From positions 47,108-111,107 of the forward strand of contig CAMDKY010000001.1 in assembly GCA_945901245.1 (NCBI GenBank): 64,000 nucleotides of DNA, given 5' to 3'. Of the stretch, positions 32,701 to 41,982 are shown one piece after another (positions within the stretch are counted from its first letter, which is position 1; every line of letters starts with the position of its first letter). A program made the position numbers and the translations under genes. The notes under the pieces were generated by a model. That model ran no database searches. It saw only the letters and a list, made by a program, of their open reading frames with translations, and was not told where the DNA came from. The DNA is from Polynucleobacter meluiroseus (GTDB lineage: Bacteria; Pseudomonadota; Gammaproteobacteria; Burkholderiales; Burkholderiaceae).

Positions 32701-34890
32701 ATGCCCCAATTACTAGACAAAACCATTGAGATTCTGAGCGTCAAGCATCTCCGTGGCCCCAATATGTGGACCTACCATCCCGTGATTGAGGTTTGGGTTG
32801 ATATTGGTGATTTGGAAGACTATCCGTCTAACTTAATTCCGGGGTTTTATGAACGGCTAGTCGAGTGCATGCCCGCCTTGATTGAGCACCGCTGTAGCTA
32901 TGGTGAGCATGGTGGCTTTTTAAAACGCATTCAGGAGGGCACTTGGCCGGCGCATATTTTAGAGCACCTCACGCTCGAATTACAAAACATGGCCGGCATT
33001 CCTGGTGGGTTTGGTAAAGCGCGCGATGCCGATCGGCGCGGCGTCTATAAAGTGATTGTTAGTGCAATCAATGAAAAAGTTACCTTGACTGCCTTGGAAT
33101 ACGCTCGCGACCTGTACTTGGCCTTAGTGCAAGATACGCAGAATGCGTCTGTCTTATTAAAGCAGCTCGTCGATCAATTGCGTGACCTTAGTGATGACCT
33201 TCTACTAGGTCCCAGCACCGCTAGCATCGTCTACGCAGCGGAAGAAAAAGGAGTTCCATCGATTCGCTTATCCAGGGGCAATTTAGTCCAGCTAGGTTAC
33301 GGCGCAAAACAGCGGCGCATTTGGACCGCAGAAACCGACCGCACTAGCGCGATCGCAGAAGGTGTTTCGCGCGATAAAGACCTCACCAAAAGTTTATTGA
33401 ATAACGCAGGGTTACCGACCCCAGAGGGACGCATTGTGGCAACCGCCCTGGATGCCTGGGATGCGGCAGAAGAAATCGGCTTGCCGGTAGTGGTTAAGCC
33501 AATTGATGGTAACCACGGCCGCGGCGTCTTCATCAATCTATACACCCAAGCAGAAGTTGAGGCAGCTTACGCCGTTGCTGTGCAGGAAGGCAGTGCGGTA
33601 TTAGTAGAGCGGCATATTTTAGGTGATGAGCATCGCCTGCTCGTCGTTGGCAACCGTGTGGTTGCGGCCGCAAAAGGTGAAACGGTCTGGGTCATTGGCG
33701 ATGGCATTCACAGCGTAGCCGACCTCATCAGCCTGCAAATCAATTCAGATCCGCGGCGCGGAACTGCTGAAGAATGCCCTTTGAATCCGGTACGGGTTGA
33801 TTCAGCTGTGGAACTCGAGCTCACTCGGCAAAAGCTCAGTGCAAAGGCGATTCCTGCAGAAGGGCATCGGGTATTTATTCAGAGCAATGGCAACGTTGCC
33901 TTTGATGTAACTGATCAAGTTCACCCCGAAATAGCCCGGCAAGTCGCCTTGGCAGCGCGCGTGGTTGGGCTTGAGATAGCTGGAGTTGACTTAGTAGCCC
34001 AAGACATTAGTAAGCCTTTTGAAGAACAAGGCGCGGCGATTGTAGAAGTCAATGCAGGCCCCGGCTTATTGATGCACTTAAAACCAGCCAGCGGAAACGC
34101 ACAGCCGGTTGGTAAAGCCATTGCGGATCACCTATTCCCGGCCGACGTGGATTTTAGAATTCCATTGGTCGGCATTACCGGCTCCAGAGGCAAAACCGTG
34201 GTTGCTGAAATGGTTGGGCACTTTCTCAGACTAACTAATCAATATGTTGGGGTCTCGTGCGGTGACCAGCTCTATTTTGGTAATCGCGTGATTAAAAAAG
34301 AACATCCATCCGATTGGGAAAACGCACGCCGCACCCTTCTTAATCGCGCAGTAGATGCAGCGGTGATTGAAAACAACCACCTGTCGATGTTAATTGAAGG
34401 CCTTGCCTACGATCGCTGCCAAGTTGGGGTTGTGCTCAACATTGATCCCAGTGCGACCTACCCAGAATACGCGATTTACGACGAAGATCAGTTATTTAGT
34501 ATTGTTCGCACGCAAGTCGACGTGGTTTTGCCGACAGGCGCGGCCGTTCTCAATGCCGATGATCCGCTGGTAGTAAAAATGGCTGAACTCTGCGATGGTG
34601 AAGTCATTTTCTTCTCCAGCAATGCAGCGTCTCCCTTGATTGAGAGTCACTTAAAACAAGGCGGCCGCGCAGTATTGGTGTGTGGTCAAGAGATCGTTTT
34701 AAAAACGGCTCGGCGCGAAGAGCAGGTATTGCACTTGCCGAAAAATTCTAAAAACACTACAGGCTTGCAGTCCAAATCAATTAATTTAGCGGCAGCAATT
34801 GCATCCGCCTGGGCCTTGAACATTCCATTTAATATTATTGTTGCTGGTACAGAGACCTTTTATTCTGATACCAATCAGGAAGAGGCGTAA
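32701..34890 (+). CDS. Truncated/divergent cyanophycin synthetase paralogue (CphA'-like)
   Basis: KHLRGPNMWTYHPVIEVWVDIGDLEDYPSNLIPGF N-domain; ATP-grasp VVKPIDGNHGRGVFINL, IVEVNAGPGLLMHLKP; degenerate P-loop GSRGKTVV; lacks the C-terminal Mur-ligase domain. Confidence 0.9.
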   Translation: MPQLLDKTIEILSVKHLRGPNMWTYHPVIEVWVDIGDLEDYPSNLIPGFYERLVECMPALIEHRCSYGEHGGFLKRIQEGTWPAHILEHLTLELQNMAGIPGGFGKARDADRRGVYKVIVSAINEKVTLTALEYARDLYLALVQDTQNASVLLKQLVDQLRDLSDDLLLGPSTASIVYAAEEKGVPSIRLSRGNLVQLGYGAKQRRIWTAETDRTSAIAEGVSRDKDLTKSLLNNAGLPTPEGRIVATALDAWDAAEEIGLPVVVKPIDGNHGRGVFINLYTQAEVEAAYAVAVQEGSAVLVERHILGDEHRLLVVGNRVVAAAKGETVWVIGDGIHSVADLISLQINSDPRRGTAEECPLNPVRVDSAVELELTRQKLSAKAIPAEGHRVFIQSNGNVAFDVTDQVHPEIARQVALAARVVGLEIAGVDLVAQDISKPFEEQGAAIVEVNAGPGLLMHLKPASGNAQPVGKAIADHLFPADVDFRIPLVGITGSRGKTVVAEMVGHFLRLTNQYVGVSCGDQLYFGNRVIKKEHPSDWENARRTLLNRAVDAAVIENNHLSMLIEGLAYDRCQVGVVLNIDPSATYPEYAIYDEDQLFSIVRTQVDVVLPTGAAVLNADDPLVVKMAELCDGEVIFFSSNAASPLIESHLKQGGRAVLVCGQEIVLKTARREEQVLHLPKNSKNTTGLQSKSINLAAAIASAWALNIPFNIIVAGTETFYSDTNQEEA

Positions 34891-37461
34891 TTGAAAGTAT
34901 CTCGCATTCGGATGTTACGTGGGCCTAATTTATGGAGTAGGCACACCGCATTAGAAGCCATTGTAGATTGCGATGCCTCTGAACGCGCTATCGATCAATT
35001 GCCCGCATTTGAGGTGAAGCTGCGAGAGCGCTTTCCACAATTGGGCTTCATGGGCTTTAGTGGCAAGACAGAAGTAGTTTCACTTGCACATGTGATTGAG
35101 CACGCCGCACTTGACTTGCAAGCACAGGCAGGCTGCCCAGTCACTTTTAGTCGAACCATCCAAACCAGTGATGACGGCGTGTATCAAGTCGTGGTGGAAT
35201 ACACCGAAGAGGCTGTTGGCCGCATGGCTTTCGACTTTGCACTGGCTTTAATTCAGGCGGCCCGAGATGAGGCTCCATTTGATTTGGCAACGGCACTGCA
35301 TGAGCTAGCCTCTTTATTTGAAGAGGTGCGCCTTGGGCCAAGCACTGGCTCGATTGTGGATGCTGCTATTGCGCACCACATTCCCTATCGGCGTATGACT
35401 GAAGGAAGCATGGTTCAGTTTGGCTGGGGCAGTAAACAAAAACGCATTCAGGCAGCAGAAACCAGTGATACCAGTGCCATCGCTGAGTCAATCGCACAAG
35501 ACAAAGAGCTCACCAAAAATCTACTGCATGCAGCTGGCGTATCGGTTCCCCATGGCGAAGTGGTTACCAGTGCCGATGAGGCATGGCGCGCTGCCCAAGC
35601 GATTGGTGGTCCAGTCGTGTTAAAGCCAAAGGATGGTAATCAAGGCAAAGGCGTTGTCGCCAACATTCGCAGCGAGGCACAAGTACGCGCCGGCTTTGAG
35701 GCAACCCAGGCATATGGGAGCAAGACCATTGTCGAGCGTTATCTGCCAGGTCAAGACTATCGCTTACTGGTCGTAGGCAATCAACTGGTTGCCGCTGCCC
35801 GCCGAGAGCCGGCCCAAGTAATTGGTGACGGGAAGCACACAATTGCGCAACTGGTTGAGTTGGAAAATAAAAATCCCTTGCGCGGCGATGGTCACGCAAC
35901 GGCATTAACCAAAATCCGCTTGGATGCGATTGCGATTGCCACCCTAGCGACAGTCAATCTCGATACGGCCTACGTTCCTAAAATGGGTGAGCGTATTTTA
36001 TTACGCAATAACGCCAATTTAAGTACCGGAGGTACCGCCACCGATATAACGGATGACGTGCATCCAGATGTGGCTGCAAGCGCAGTCGCTGCGGCGCAGA
36101 TGATTGGACTGGATATTGCTGGCGTGGATATTCTCTGCGAAGCAATATATAAACCCCTAGAGCCCCAAGGCGGAGGCATTGTTGAAGTGAATGCGGCGCC
36201 AGGCCTACGAATGCACTTGCAACCCTCCTACGGTAAGGGCCGTCCTGTCGGCGAGCACATTATTAATATGATGTTTCCGGGCGGTGACAACGGTCGCATA
36301 CCCACAGTTGCAGTAACCGGTACCAATGGAAAAACCACTACTGTCCGGCTAATAGCGCACCTCATTGAGAAAACTGGGCTGCGCATTGGTATGACCACTA
36401 CCGACGGCGTTTATGTCGAGGGCAGACGGATTGATACGGGTGATTGCAGTGGCCCTAAAAGTGCCCGCAATGTATTGATGCACCCCGATGTAGATGCTGC
36501 TGTATTAGAAACAGCCCGCGGCGGCATGCTTCGAGAAGGCCTAGGGTTTGATCGCTGCGACGTTGCCGTAGTGACCAATGTCGGCGAAGGCGATCATCTG
36601 GGTATGAATTTTATTCATACGGTTGATGATATAGCCTTAGTAAAACGTGTGATTGTTCAAAACGTCTCTACAACGGGCGTTGCCGTTCTGAATGCAATGG
36701 ATCCATTGGTGGTGAAGATGCGTGAAAGCTGCCCAGGCGACATTACTTTCTTTTCATATGATCAGAACCACCCCGTGATTGTGGCGCACCGAGCCAAAGA
36801 TAATCGGGTGGTCTTTTTTGATGGCACCGATATTGTTGCTGCCAAAGGTGTTGAAGAAATTCAACGCATCCCAGTTAAACGCATTCCGATGACCAAGCAG
36901 GGTCTTCTGCCCTTTCAGATTGATAATGCGATGGCTGCAGTTGGGGCTGCTTGGGCGCTTGGACTGCAGTGGAGCGCTGTGCATGCTGGACTAGACTCAT
37001 TTGATTTAGATGCCAATGCAGTACCGGGTCGATTTAATCTCTTTCAACACCGCGGCGCGACCGTGGTAGCCGATTACGGACACAACCCCGATGCCATGCG
37101 CGCCCTAGTCGACGGCATACAAGCCATGAAGCCCAAACGCAGCCATGTGGTGATTAGCGGTGCCGGTGATCGCCGCGATGAAGACATTCGCTCCTTAACG
37201 CGCATTTTAGGCAATGCATTTGATGACGTCATTTTGTACCAAGATCAATGCCAGCGTGGTCGCGAAGATGGCGAGGTAATAAAACTATTGCAAGAAGGCT
37301 TAGTCGGCACCAGCAAAGCAAAGCGAGTTCAAGAAATCCGTGGTGAGTTCTTAGCCATCGATACTGCGCTGAATCAACTTGAAGCAGGTGATGTTTGCCT
37401 TATTTTGATTGACCAAGTCGAGGAAGCTTTTGCTTACCTTGCTAAGCAGGTCAAAGCCTAA
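34891..37461 (+). CDS. cphA: Cyanophycin synthetase (full length)
   Basis: RMLRGPNLWSRHTALEAIVD, ATP-grasp VLKPKDGNQGKGVVANI, GTNGKTTTVRLIAH, ILETARGGMLREGLGFDRCDVAVVTNVGEGDHLG, VPGRFNLF; TTG start abutting the preceding TAA. Confidence 0.96.
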   Translation: MKVSRIRMLRGPNLWSRHTALEAIVDCDASERAIDQLPAFEVKLRERFPQLGFMGFSGKTEVVSLAHVIEHAALDLQAQAGCPVTFSRTIQTSDDGVYQVVVEYTEEAVGRMAFDFALALIQAARDEAPFDLATALHELASLFEEVRLGPSTGSIVDAAIAHHIPYRRMTEGSMVQFGWGSKQKRIQAAETSDTSAIAESIAQDKELTKNLLHAAGVSVPHGEVVTSADEAWRAAQAIGGPVVLKPKDGNQGKGVVANIRSEAQVRAGFEATQAYGSKTIVERYLPGQDYRLLVVGNQLVAAARREPAQVIGDGKHTIAQLVELENKNPLRGDGHATALTKIRLDAIAIATLATVNLDTAYVPKMGERILLRNNANLSTGGTATDITDDVHPDVAASAVAAAQMIGLDIAGVDILCEAIYKPLEPQGGGIVEVNAAPGLRMHLQPSYGKGRPVGEHIINMMFPGGDNGRIPTVAVTGTNGKTTTVRLIAHLIEKTGLRIGMTTTDGVYVEGRRIDTGDCSGPKSARNVLMHPDVDAAVLETARGGMLREGLGFDRCDVAVVTNVGEGDHLGMNFIHTVDDIALVKRVIVQNVSTTGVAVLNAMDPLVVKMRESCPGDITFFSYDQNHPVIVAHRAKDNRVVFFDGTDIVAAKGVEEIQRIPVKRIPMTKQGLLPFQIDNAMAAVGAAWALGLQWSAVHAGLDSFDLDANAVPGRFNLFQHRGATVVADYGHNPDAMRALVDGIQAMKPKRSHVVISGAGDRRDEDIRSLTRILGNAFDDVILYQDQCQRGREDGEVIKLLQEGLVGTSKAKRVQEIRGEFLAIDTALNQLEAGDVCLILIDQVEEAFAYLAKQVKA

Positions 37462-37467
37462 GCCACA

Positions 37468-38493
37468 TTAGCTTTGAGTGTGGTATTTGCGGAGTAAATT
37501 GACTTCATCTTTGGAGCCCAGCATTACGGACACCCGCTCATGCAATGCCTGCGGCTGCAAATCCAAAATGGCGTCCACGCCATTGATAATTTCACCGCCT
37601 GCCTGCTCGACTAAAAACCCCATCGGATTGGCTTCGTACATTAAGCGCAGCTTGCCTGGTTTCTTCGGATCTCGCTGATCCCAGGGGTACATAAACACCC
37701 CGCCGCGCGACAATACCCGGTGCACATCGGCAACCATCGATGCGATCCAGCGCATATTGAAGTCCTTCTGGCGAACCCCACCACTACCAGCCAAGCATTC
37801 ATCAACATAGCGTTTTACTGGCGCAGCCCAGTGGCGCATATTGGACATATTGATGGCGAATTCACTCGTGGATTCAGAAATCCGCACGCCCTGCTTAATC
37901 AGCAAAAACTCACCGGAGACCGCATCCAGCGCAAACAAGTCAACGCCTGCACCCAAACTCAATGCCAAGGTAGTTTGCGGGCCGTAGACTACATAACCGG
38001 CAGCCACTTGCGTGCGCCCTGCTTGTAAAAAATCAGCCGTGGTCAGCAGCGCATTGGGGTCTGGTTTTTTGAGAATAGAAAAAATAGTGCCAATCGATAC
38101 ATTGACGTCAATATTGGATGAGCCGTCGAGGGGATCAAACAGCAGAAGATAGTCGCCTAGCCCCTTACCTACTGGCAAAGGCTCCTCAATTTCTTCCGAG
38201 GCGATACCGGCTAAGGATTGACAAGACTGCACTCCCGCAATCAGCAAATCGTTTGCAATGACGTCGAGTTTTTGTTGTACTTCACCCTGCACATTACCGG
38301 TTCCAGCCGATCCAAGAATTCCAATCAAGGCGCCCTGTGCGACTTCATTACTTAAAGTGATGCAGGTATCGGTGAGCAAAACCAGCAATTCCTGCAAGCC
38401 ACTTGGAACCGGGGTGCCATGCGATTGAAATTCGCGAACATAGTGCCGAAAGGATGTCTTTAACTGAATTGGCTTGGTCAACGCATTCTCCAA
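37468..38493 (-). CDS. fbp: Class I fructose-1,6-bisphosphatase
   Basis: LLLFDPLDGSSNIDVNVSIGTIFSIL, GGVFMYPWDQRDPKKPGKLRLMYEANPMGFLVEQAGG. Confidence 0.96.
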   Translation of the reverse strand: MENALTKPIQLKTSFRHYVREFQSHGTPVPSGLQELLVLLTDTCITLSNEVAQGALIGILGSAGTGNVQGEVQQKLDVIANDLLIAGVQSCQSLAGIASEEIEEPLPVGKGLGDYLLLFDPLDGSSNIDVNVSIGTIFSILKKPDPNALLTTADFLQAGRTQVAAGYVVYGPQTTLALSLGAGVDLFALDAVSGEFLLIKQGVRISESTSEFAINMSNMRHWAAPVKRYVDECLAGSGGVRQKDFNMRWIASMVADVHRVLSRGGVFMYPWDQRDPKKPGKLRLMYEANPMGFLVEQAGGEIINGVDAILDLQPQALHERVSVMLGSKDEVNLLRKYHTQS

Positions 38494-38581
38494 ATAGGGT
38501 CTGGCAATCAGGATGGCTTTATTTTGCCTGTTTCAGATCAGGCAATGGAATTTTGAAACGCTGGGTACCCATGGTCCGCCA

Positions 38582-41221
38582 TTAGCCATTGCCCAAAGCC
38601 TTGACAATCACCTCATTGACATCCGCTGATAAGGTCTTAGCAGCCGCAACATGCTGTAAAGCAGCCTGCATTTGATCTCGGTAGGGCTCTGCAAAAACAG
38701 TCCAGCGGTCCAGCGCCCTTGCCAAACGCGCAGCAATTTGCGGATTAATCGCATCGAGCTTCTGCACCTTCTCTGCCCAAAACTGGTAACCACGTCCATC
38801 CGCCATATGAAATCCCGCTGGATTACCCATGCAGTACGAGTGAATTACGCTGCGAACCCGATTGGGGTTAGTGTATGAAAACGCTGGGTGCAGTAAAAGC
38901 GTAGTGACACGTTCAAGACTGGCAGCAGGATTTTGTGGTGTGGGCGGGCAAGTGGCTTGCAAACCAAACCATTTATCCACCACCAGCGGATCATCCTTAA
39001 AGCGCTCGTAAAAATCAGCTAAGCAAGCGACGCCCTCCGGTAAATTGTTCTGTACTAAATGGGCGAGTGCTGCGTAGCGATCGGTCATGTTATTCGCTGA
39101 CGCATACTGCTCTTGTGCGCGGGCTGCCCACACTGCTGGATCGGCAATCAAGAGCATGCCAAGAGCTAGGTTCTTTAAGCTACGCTTACCTGCGCTAATC
39201 GCATCCGACTGGAAAGCGCCAGGGGTTTGCATTGCCTCATAAAGACGCTGCCATTCAGGCTTTAAATGCCGAGCCATCGCTTGCCGAAATGCCTTGCGGT
39301 TAGCATGAATCAATTGCGGATCCACGCTGGCACACTGCTCATACAAATAGGTTTCGGCCGGCAATGTCAGGGCCAACTCTTTAAAGGCTGGATCTAACTG
39401 AGGATCTTGCAAAATCAAACAGTAGGTTTGGAGCAAGGCCTCATCCGGAGTGCGCCCAGCCAATATCCATTGCATCGCAAGCTTCTGCCCAGCCTCCCAG
39501 CGATTAAAGGCGTCATCATCATTGGCAAATAAGGTAAGTAAGTCGCCTTCACTTTGGTCATACTCAATCACAATGGGCGCAGAGAAGCCGCGATTAATCG
39601 ATAGCACCGGCTCACTGGGCACTTGATCAAAAACCCAAGTCTGCGTTGCATCGGTTAATTCCAATAAACGCTCAGCACGCAGTGATGGATCGACCGATTC
39701 ACCATTCGCAAAAAGGAACTGGGTTCGTAGCGGAATGTGAAACGGCTTTTTATCTTTTTGGCCCGGCGTATCTGGGCAGGACTGACTCAAGGTCAGCGTA
39801 TAGCGCTGGGTCTTTGTATCAAAATGGGTTTGCACCTGAACCCGCGGTGTACCGGCCTGACTATACCAATGCTGAAATTGACTCAAATCCCTGCCATTCG
39901 CATCGGCCATTGCCGCTAGAAAGTCATCGCAGGTGACTGCCTGCCCATCGTGGCGCGCAAAGTAGAGATCCATTCCTTTCCGAAAGCCATCGACGCCCAG
40001 TAGCGTTTGATACATGCGCACCACCTCGGCGCCTTTTTCATAAACGGTGACGGTGTAAAAATTATTAATCTCTTGATAGGCATCGGGGCGAATCGGGTGT
40101 GCCATCGGACCTGCATCTTCGGGAAATTGGAGTTGGCGTAACAGGCGCACGTCTTCAATCCGCTTGACTGCCCTACCCGACTCACTACCCATCTGATCGG
40201 CTGAAAATTCTTGATCCCGAAAAACCGTCAAACCCTCTTTAAGCGAGAGTTGAAACCAGTCACGGCAGGTTACGCGGTTACCGGTCCAATTATGAAAATA
40301 CTCGTGCGCTACAACGCTTTCGATATTGGCAAAATCGGTATCGGTTGCCGTCTCGGGCTGAGCAAGTACATACTTAGTATTAAAGATGTTGAGGCCCTTA
40401 TTCTCCATCGCGCCCATATTAAAATCGCCCACGGCCACAATCATGAAGCGATCCAAGTCCAGCTCTAAACCATAACGCGCCTCATCCCAGCGGATCGAAT
40501 GAATTAGGGAATCCATGGCATGGCGTGTTTTGGCTAAATCCCGTGGCTCAACCCATATCTGCAGGAGCTTTGAAGCTCCGCTGCCGGTTGTAATGCTCTC
40601 CTCAATACAGACCAGCTTGCCAGCCACCAAGGCAAACAAATACGATGGCTTGGGAAACGGATCTTCCCATACTGCGCTGTGCCAACCGTTAGGCAACTCT
40701 TCTGTGGCAACCAGATTGCCGTTGGCCAGCAATACAGGAAAGTCCGCTTTAATCGCACGCAGCGTAACGCGATAGCGGGCCATCACATCCGGGCGATCTA
40801 AAAAATAGGTGATCTTCCGAAAACCCTCTGCTTCGCATTGCGTAAAGAAATTGCCATTCGATACATACAAGCCCATCAAGGAGGTGTTTTTTCCGGGCAC
40901 GCAAACGCAAATGATTTCAACTGTGAATGGCTCTGCTCCATTGCTAGGCAGCGAATGAATCGTTAGTGTCTGGGGTGTTAATTCAAAGTGTCGATGCGGC
41001 GTGCCATTAATACGCAGGCTTATGAACTCAAGATCAACCCCCTGCAGAACCAAAGCGCTTGCCGGACCTCTTCCGCTATGTGGATTTGGCAAGACCTCGA
41101 TGCGGCTCTTGACAATAGTCTTTGCTGGATCGAGGGCAATGTCTAAATCGACCTGGTCAAATAAAAAAGCAGGTGGGCTGTAAGCCAGTCTTTGGAATGC
41201 GTGAGCGAGGTCGGTTTTCAT
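38582..41221 (-). CDS. pepN: Aminopeptidase N
   Basis: VGDFNMGAMENKGLNIFN, VVAHEYFHNWTGNRVTCRDWFQLSLKEGLTVFRDQEF. Confidence 0.97.
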   Translation of the reverse strand: MKTDLAHAFQRLAYSPPAFLFDQVDLDIALDPAKTIVKSRIEVLPNPHSGRGPASALVLQGVDLEFISLRINGTPHRHFELTPQTLTIHSLPSNGAEPFTVEIICVCVPGKNTSLMGLYVSNGNFFTQCEAEGFRKITYFLDRPDVMARYRVTLRAIKADFPVLLANGNLVATEELPNGWHSAVWEDPFPKPSYLFALVAGKLVCIEESITTGSGASKLLQIWVEPRDLAKTRHAMDSLIHSIRWDEARYGLELDLDRFMIVAVGDFNMGAMENKGLNIFNTKYVLAQPETATDTDFANIESVVAHEYFHNWTGNRVTCRDWFQLSLKEGLTVFRDQEFSADQMGSESGRAVKRIEDVRLLRQLQFPEDAGPMAHPIRPDAYQEINNFYTVTVYEKGAEVVRMYQTLLGVDGFRKGMDLYFARHDGQAVTCDDFLAAMADANGRDLSQFQHWYSQAGTPRVQVQTHFDTKTQRYTLTLSQSCPDTPGQKDKKPFHIPLRTQFLFANGESVDPSLRAERLLELTDATQTWVFDQVPSEPVLSINRGFSAPIVIEYDQSEGDLLTLFANDDDAFNRWEAGQKLAMQWILAGRTPDEALLQTYCLILQDPQLDPAFKELALTLPAETYLYEQCASVDPQLIHANRKAFRQAMARHLKPEWQRLYEAMQTPGAFQSDAISAGKRSLKNLALGMLLIADPAVWAARAQEQYASANNMTDRYAALAHLVQNNLPEGVACLADFYERFKDDPLVVDKWFGLQATCPPTPQNPAASLERVTTLLLHPAFSYTNPNRVRSVIHSYCMGNPAGFHMADGRGYQFWAEKVQKLDAINPQIAARLARALDRWTVFAEPYRDQMQAALQHVAAAKTLSADVNEVIVKALGNG

Positions 41222-41253
41222 ACTTCGATTTTATGCCTTGATAGCAAAGTACA

Positions 41254-41829
41254 TTAACCGTAGAGCAGCGTCAGAATACCGATCGCAATAAAGGTTGCTG
41301 CTGCAAGGGCATGAACCCATTTAATCGGAATGCGATTTGTAAATTTCCGCCCAATCCACACAGCGGGGGCATTGGCCAGCATCATTCCTAAGGTCGTGCC
41401 CAGTGTTACCGCAATCACGTCCTCGTAGCGCGCGCCCAGGGCGATCGTCGCAATTTGCGTCTTATCGCCCATCTCTGCGAGAAAAAATAAACCGCTGGTC
41501 AGCAGAAAAACGGGCCACGCGGCATTTTTGACCCGCGTGCCACCTGCCTCATCGAGGCGATCAGGTATGAATAGCCAAAAGCCGATAGCCAAAAAGCCCA
41601 CGCCCAATATCCAGCGCATTGCATCGGGGCTTAAAAAAGCCGCAATTAAGTGGCCGAAATAGGCTGCGCAGGCATGATTGGCCAATGTGGCGACGAGTAT
41701 TCCTGCAATAATAGGAAGTGCTTGGCGAGGGTATCGCGCTGCCAACATTAAGGATAAAAGCTGGGTTTTATCGCCCATTTCAGCGAGCAGCACCACTCCA
41801 GTTGATAAAAATACAGCGGAAAAGTCCAT
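41254..41829 (-). CDS. TMEM165/GDT1 (UPF0016) family cation transporter
   Basis: Two copies of the E-x-G-D-K-T motif: LLAEMGDKTQLLSLMLAARY and FLAEMGDKTQIATIALGARY. Confidence 0.92.
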   Translation of the reverse strand: MDFSAVFLSTGVVLLAEMGDKTQLLSLMLAARYPRQALPIIAGILVATLANHACAAYFGHLIAAFLSPDAMRWILGVGFLAIGFWLFIPDRLDEAGGTRVKNAAWPVFLLTSGLFFLAEMGDKTQIATIALGARYEDVIAVTLGTTLGMMLANAPAVWIGRKFTNRIPIKWVHALAAATFIAIGILTLLYG

Positions 41830-41982
41830 TTAACCCAGTTATTTAGGTAATTACTATCGATATTGTTAATTAATACAATTTGGCTATTAAGCCATGAGCC
41901 CCTAAACTTAGGGTATTCCCAAATACGAACGGTAAGCATAACAACTTGCCAGGTAGACCAATCAATATCAATGAGGAAGTAA

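Noticed and set aside
32701-34890. First cphA paralogue as a decaying pseudogene
   Set aside because: Intact 729-codon ORF, conserved ATP-grasp motifs, exact abutment with the next gene and a clean domain-boundary end argue for a functional specialised protein
41830-41982. yybP-ykoY Mn riboswitch upstream of the TMEM165/GDT1 transporter
   Set aside because: No GGGGAGUAG-like or other conserved core sequences found in the leader on the minus strand
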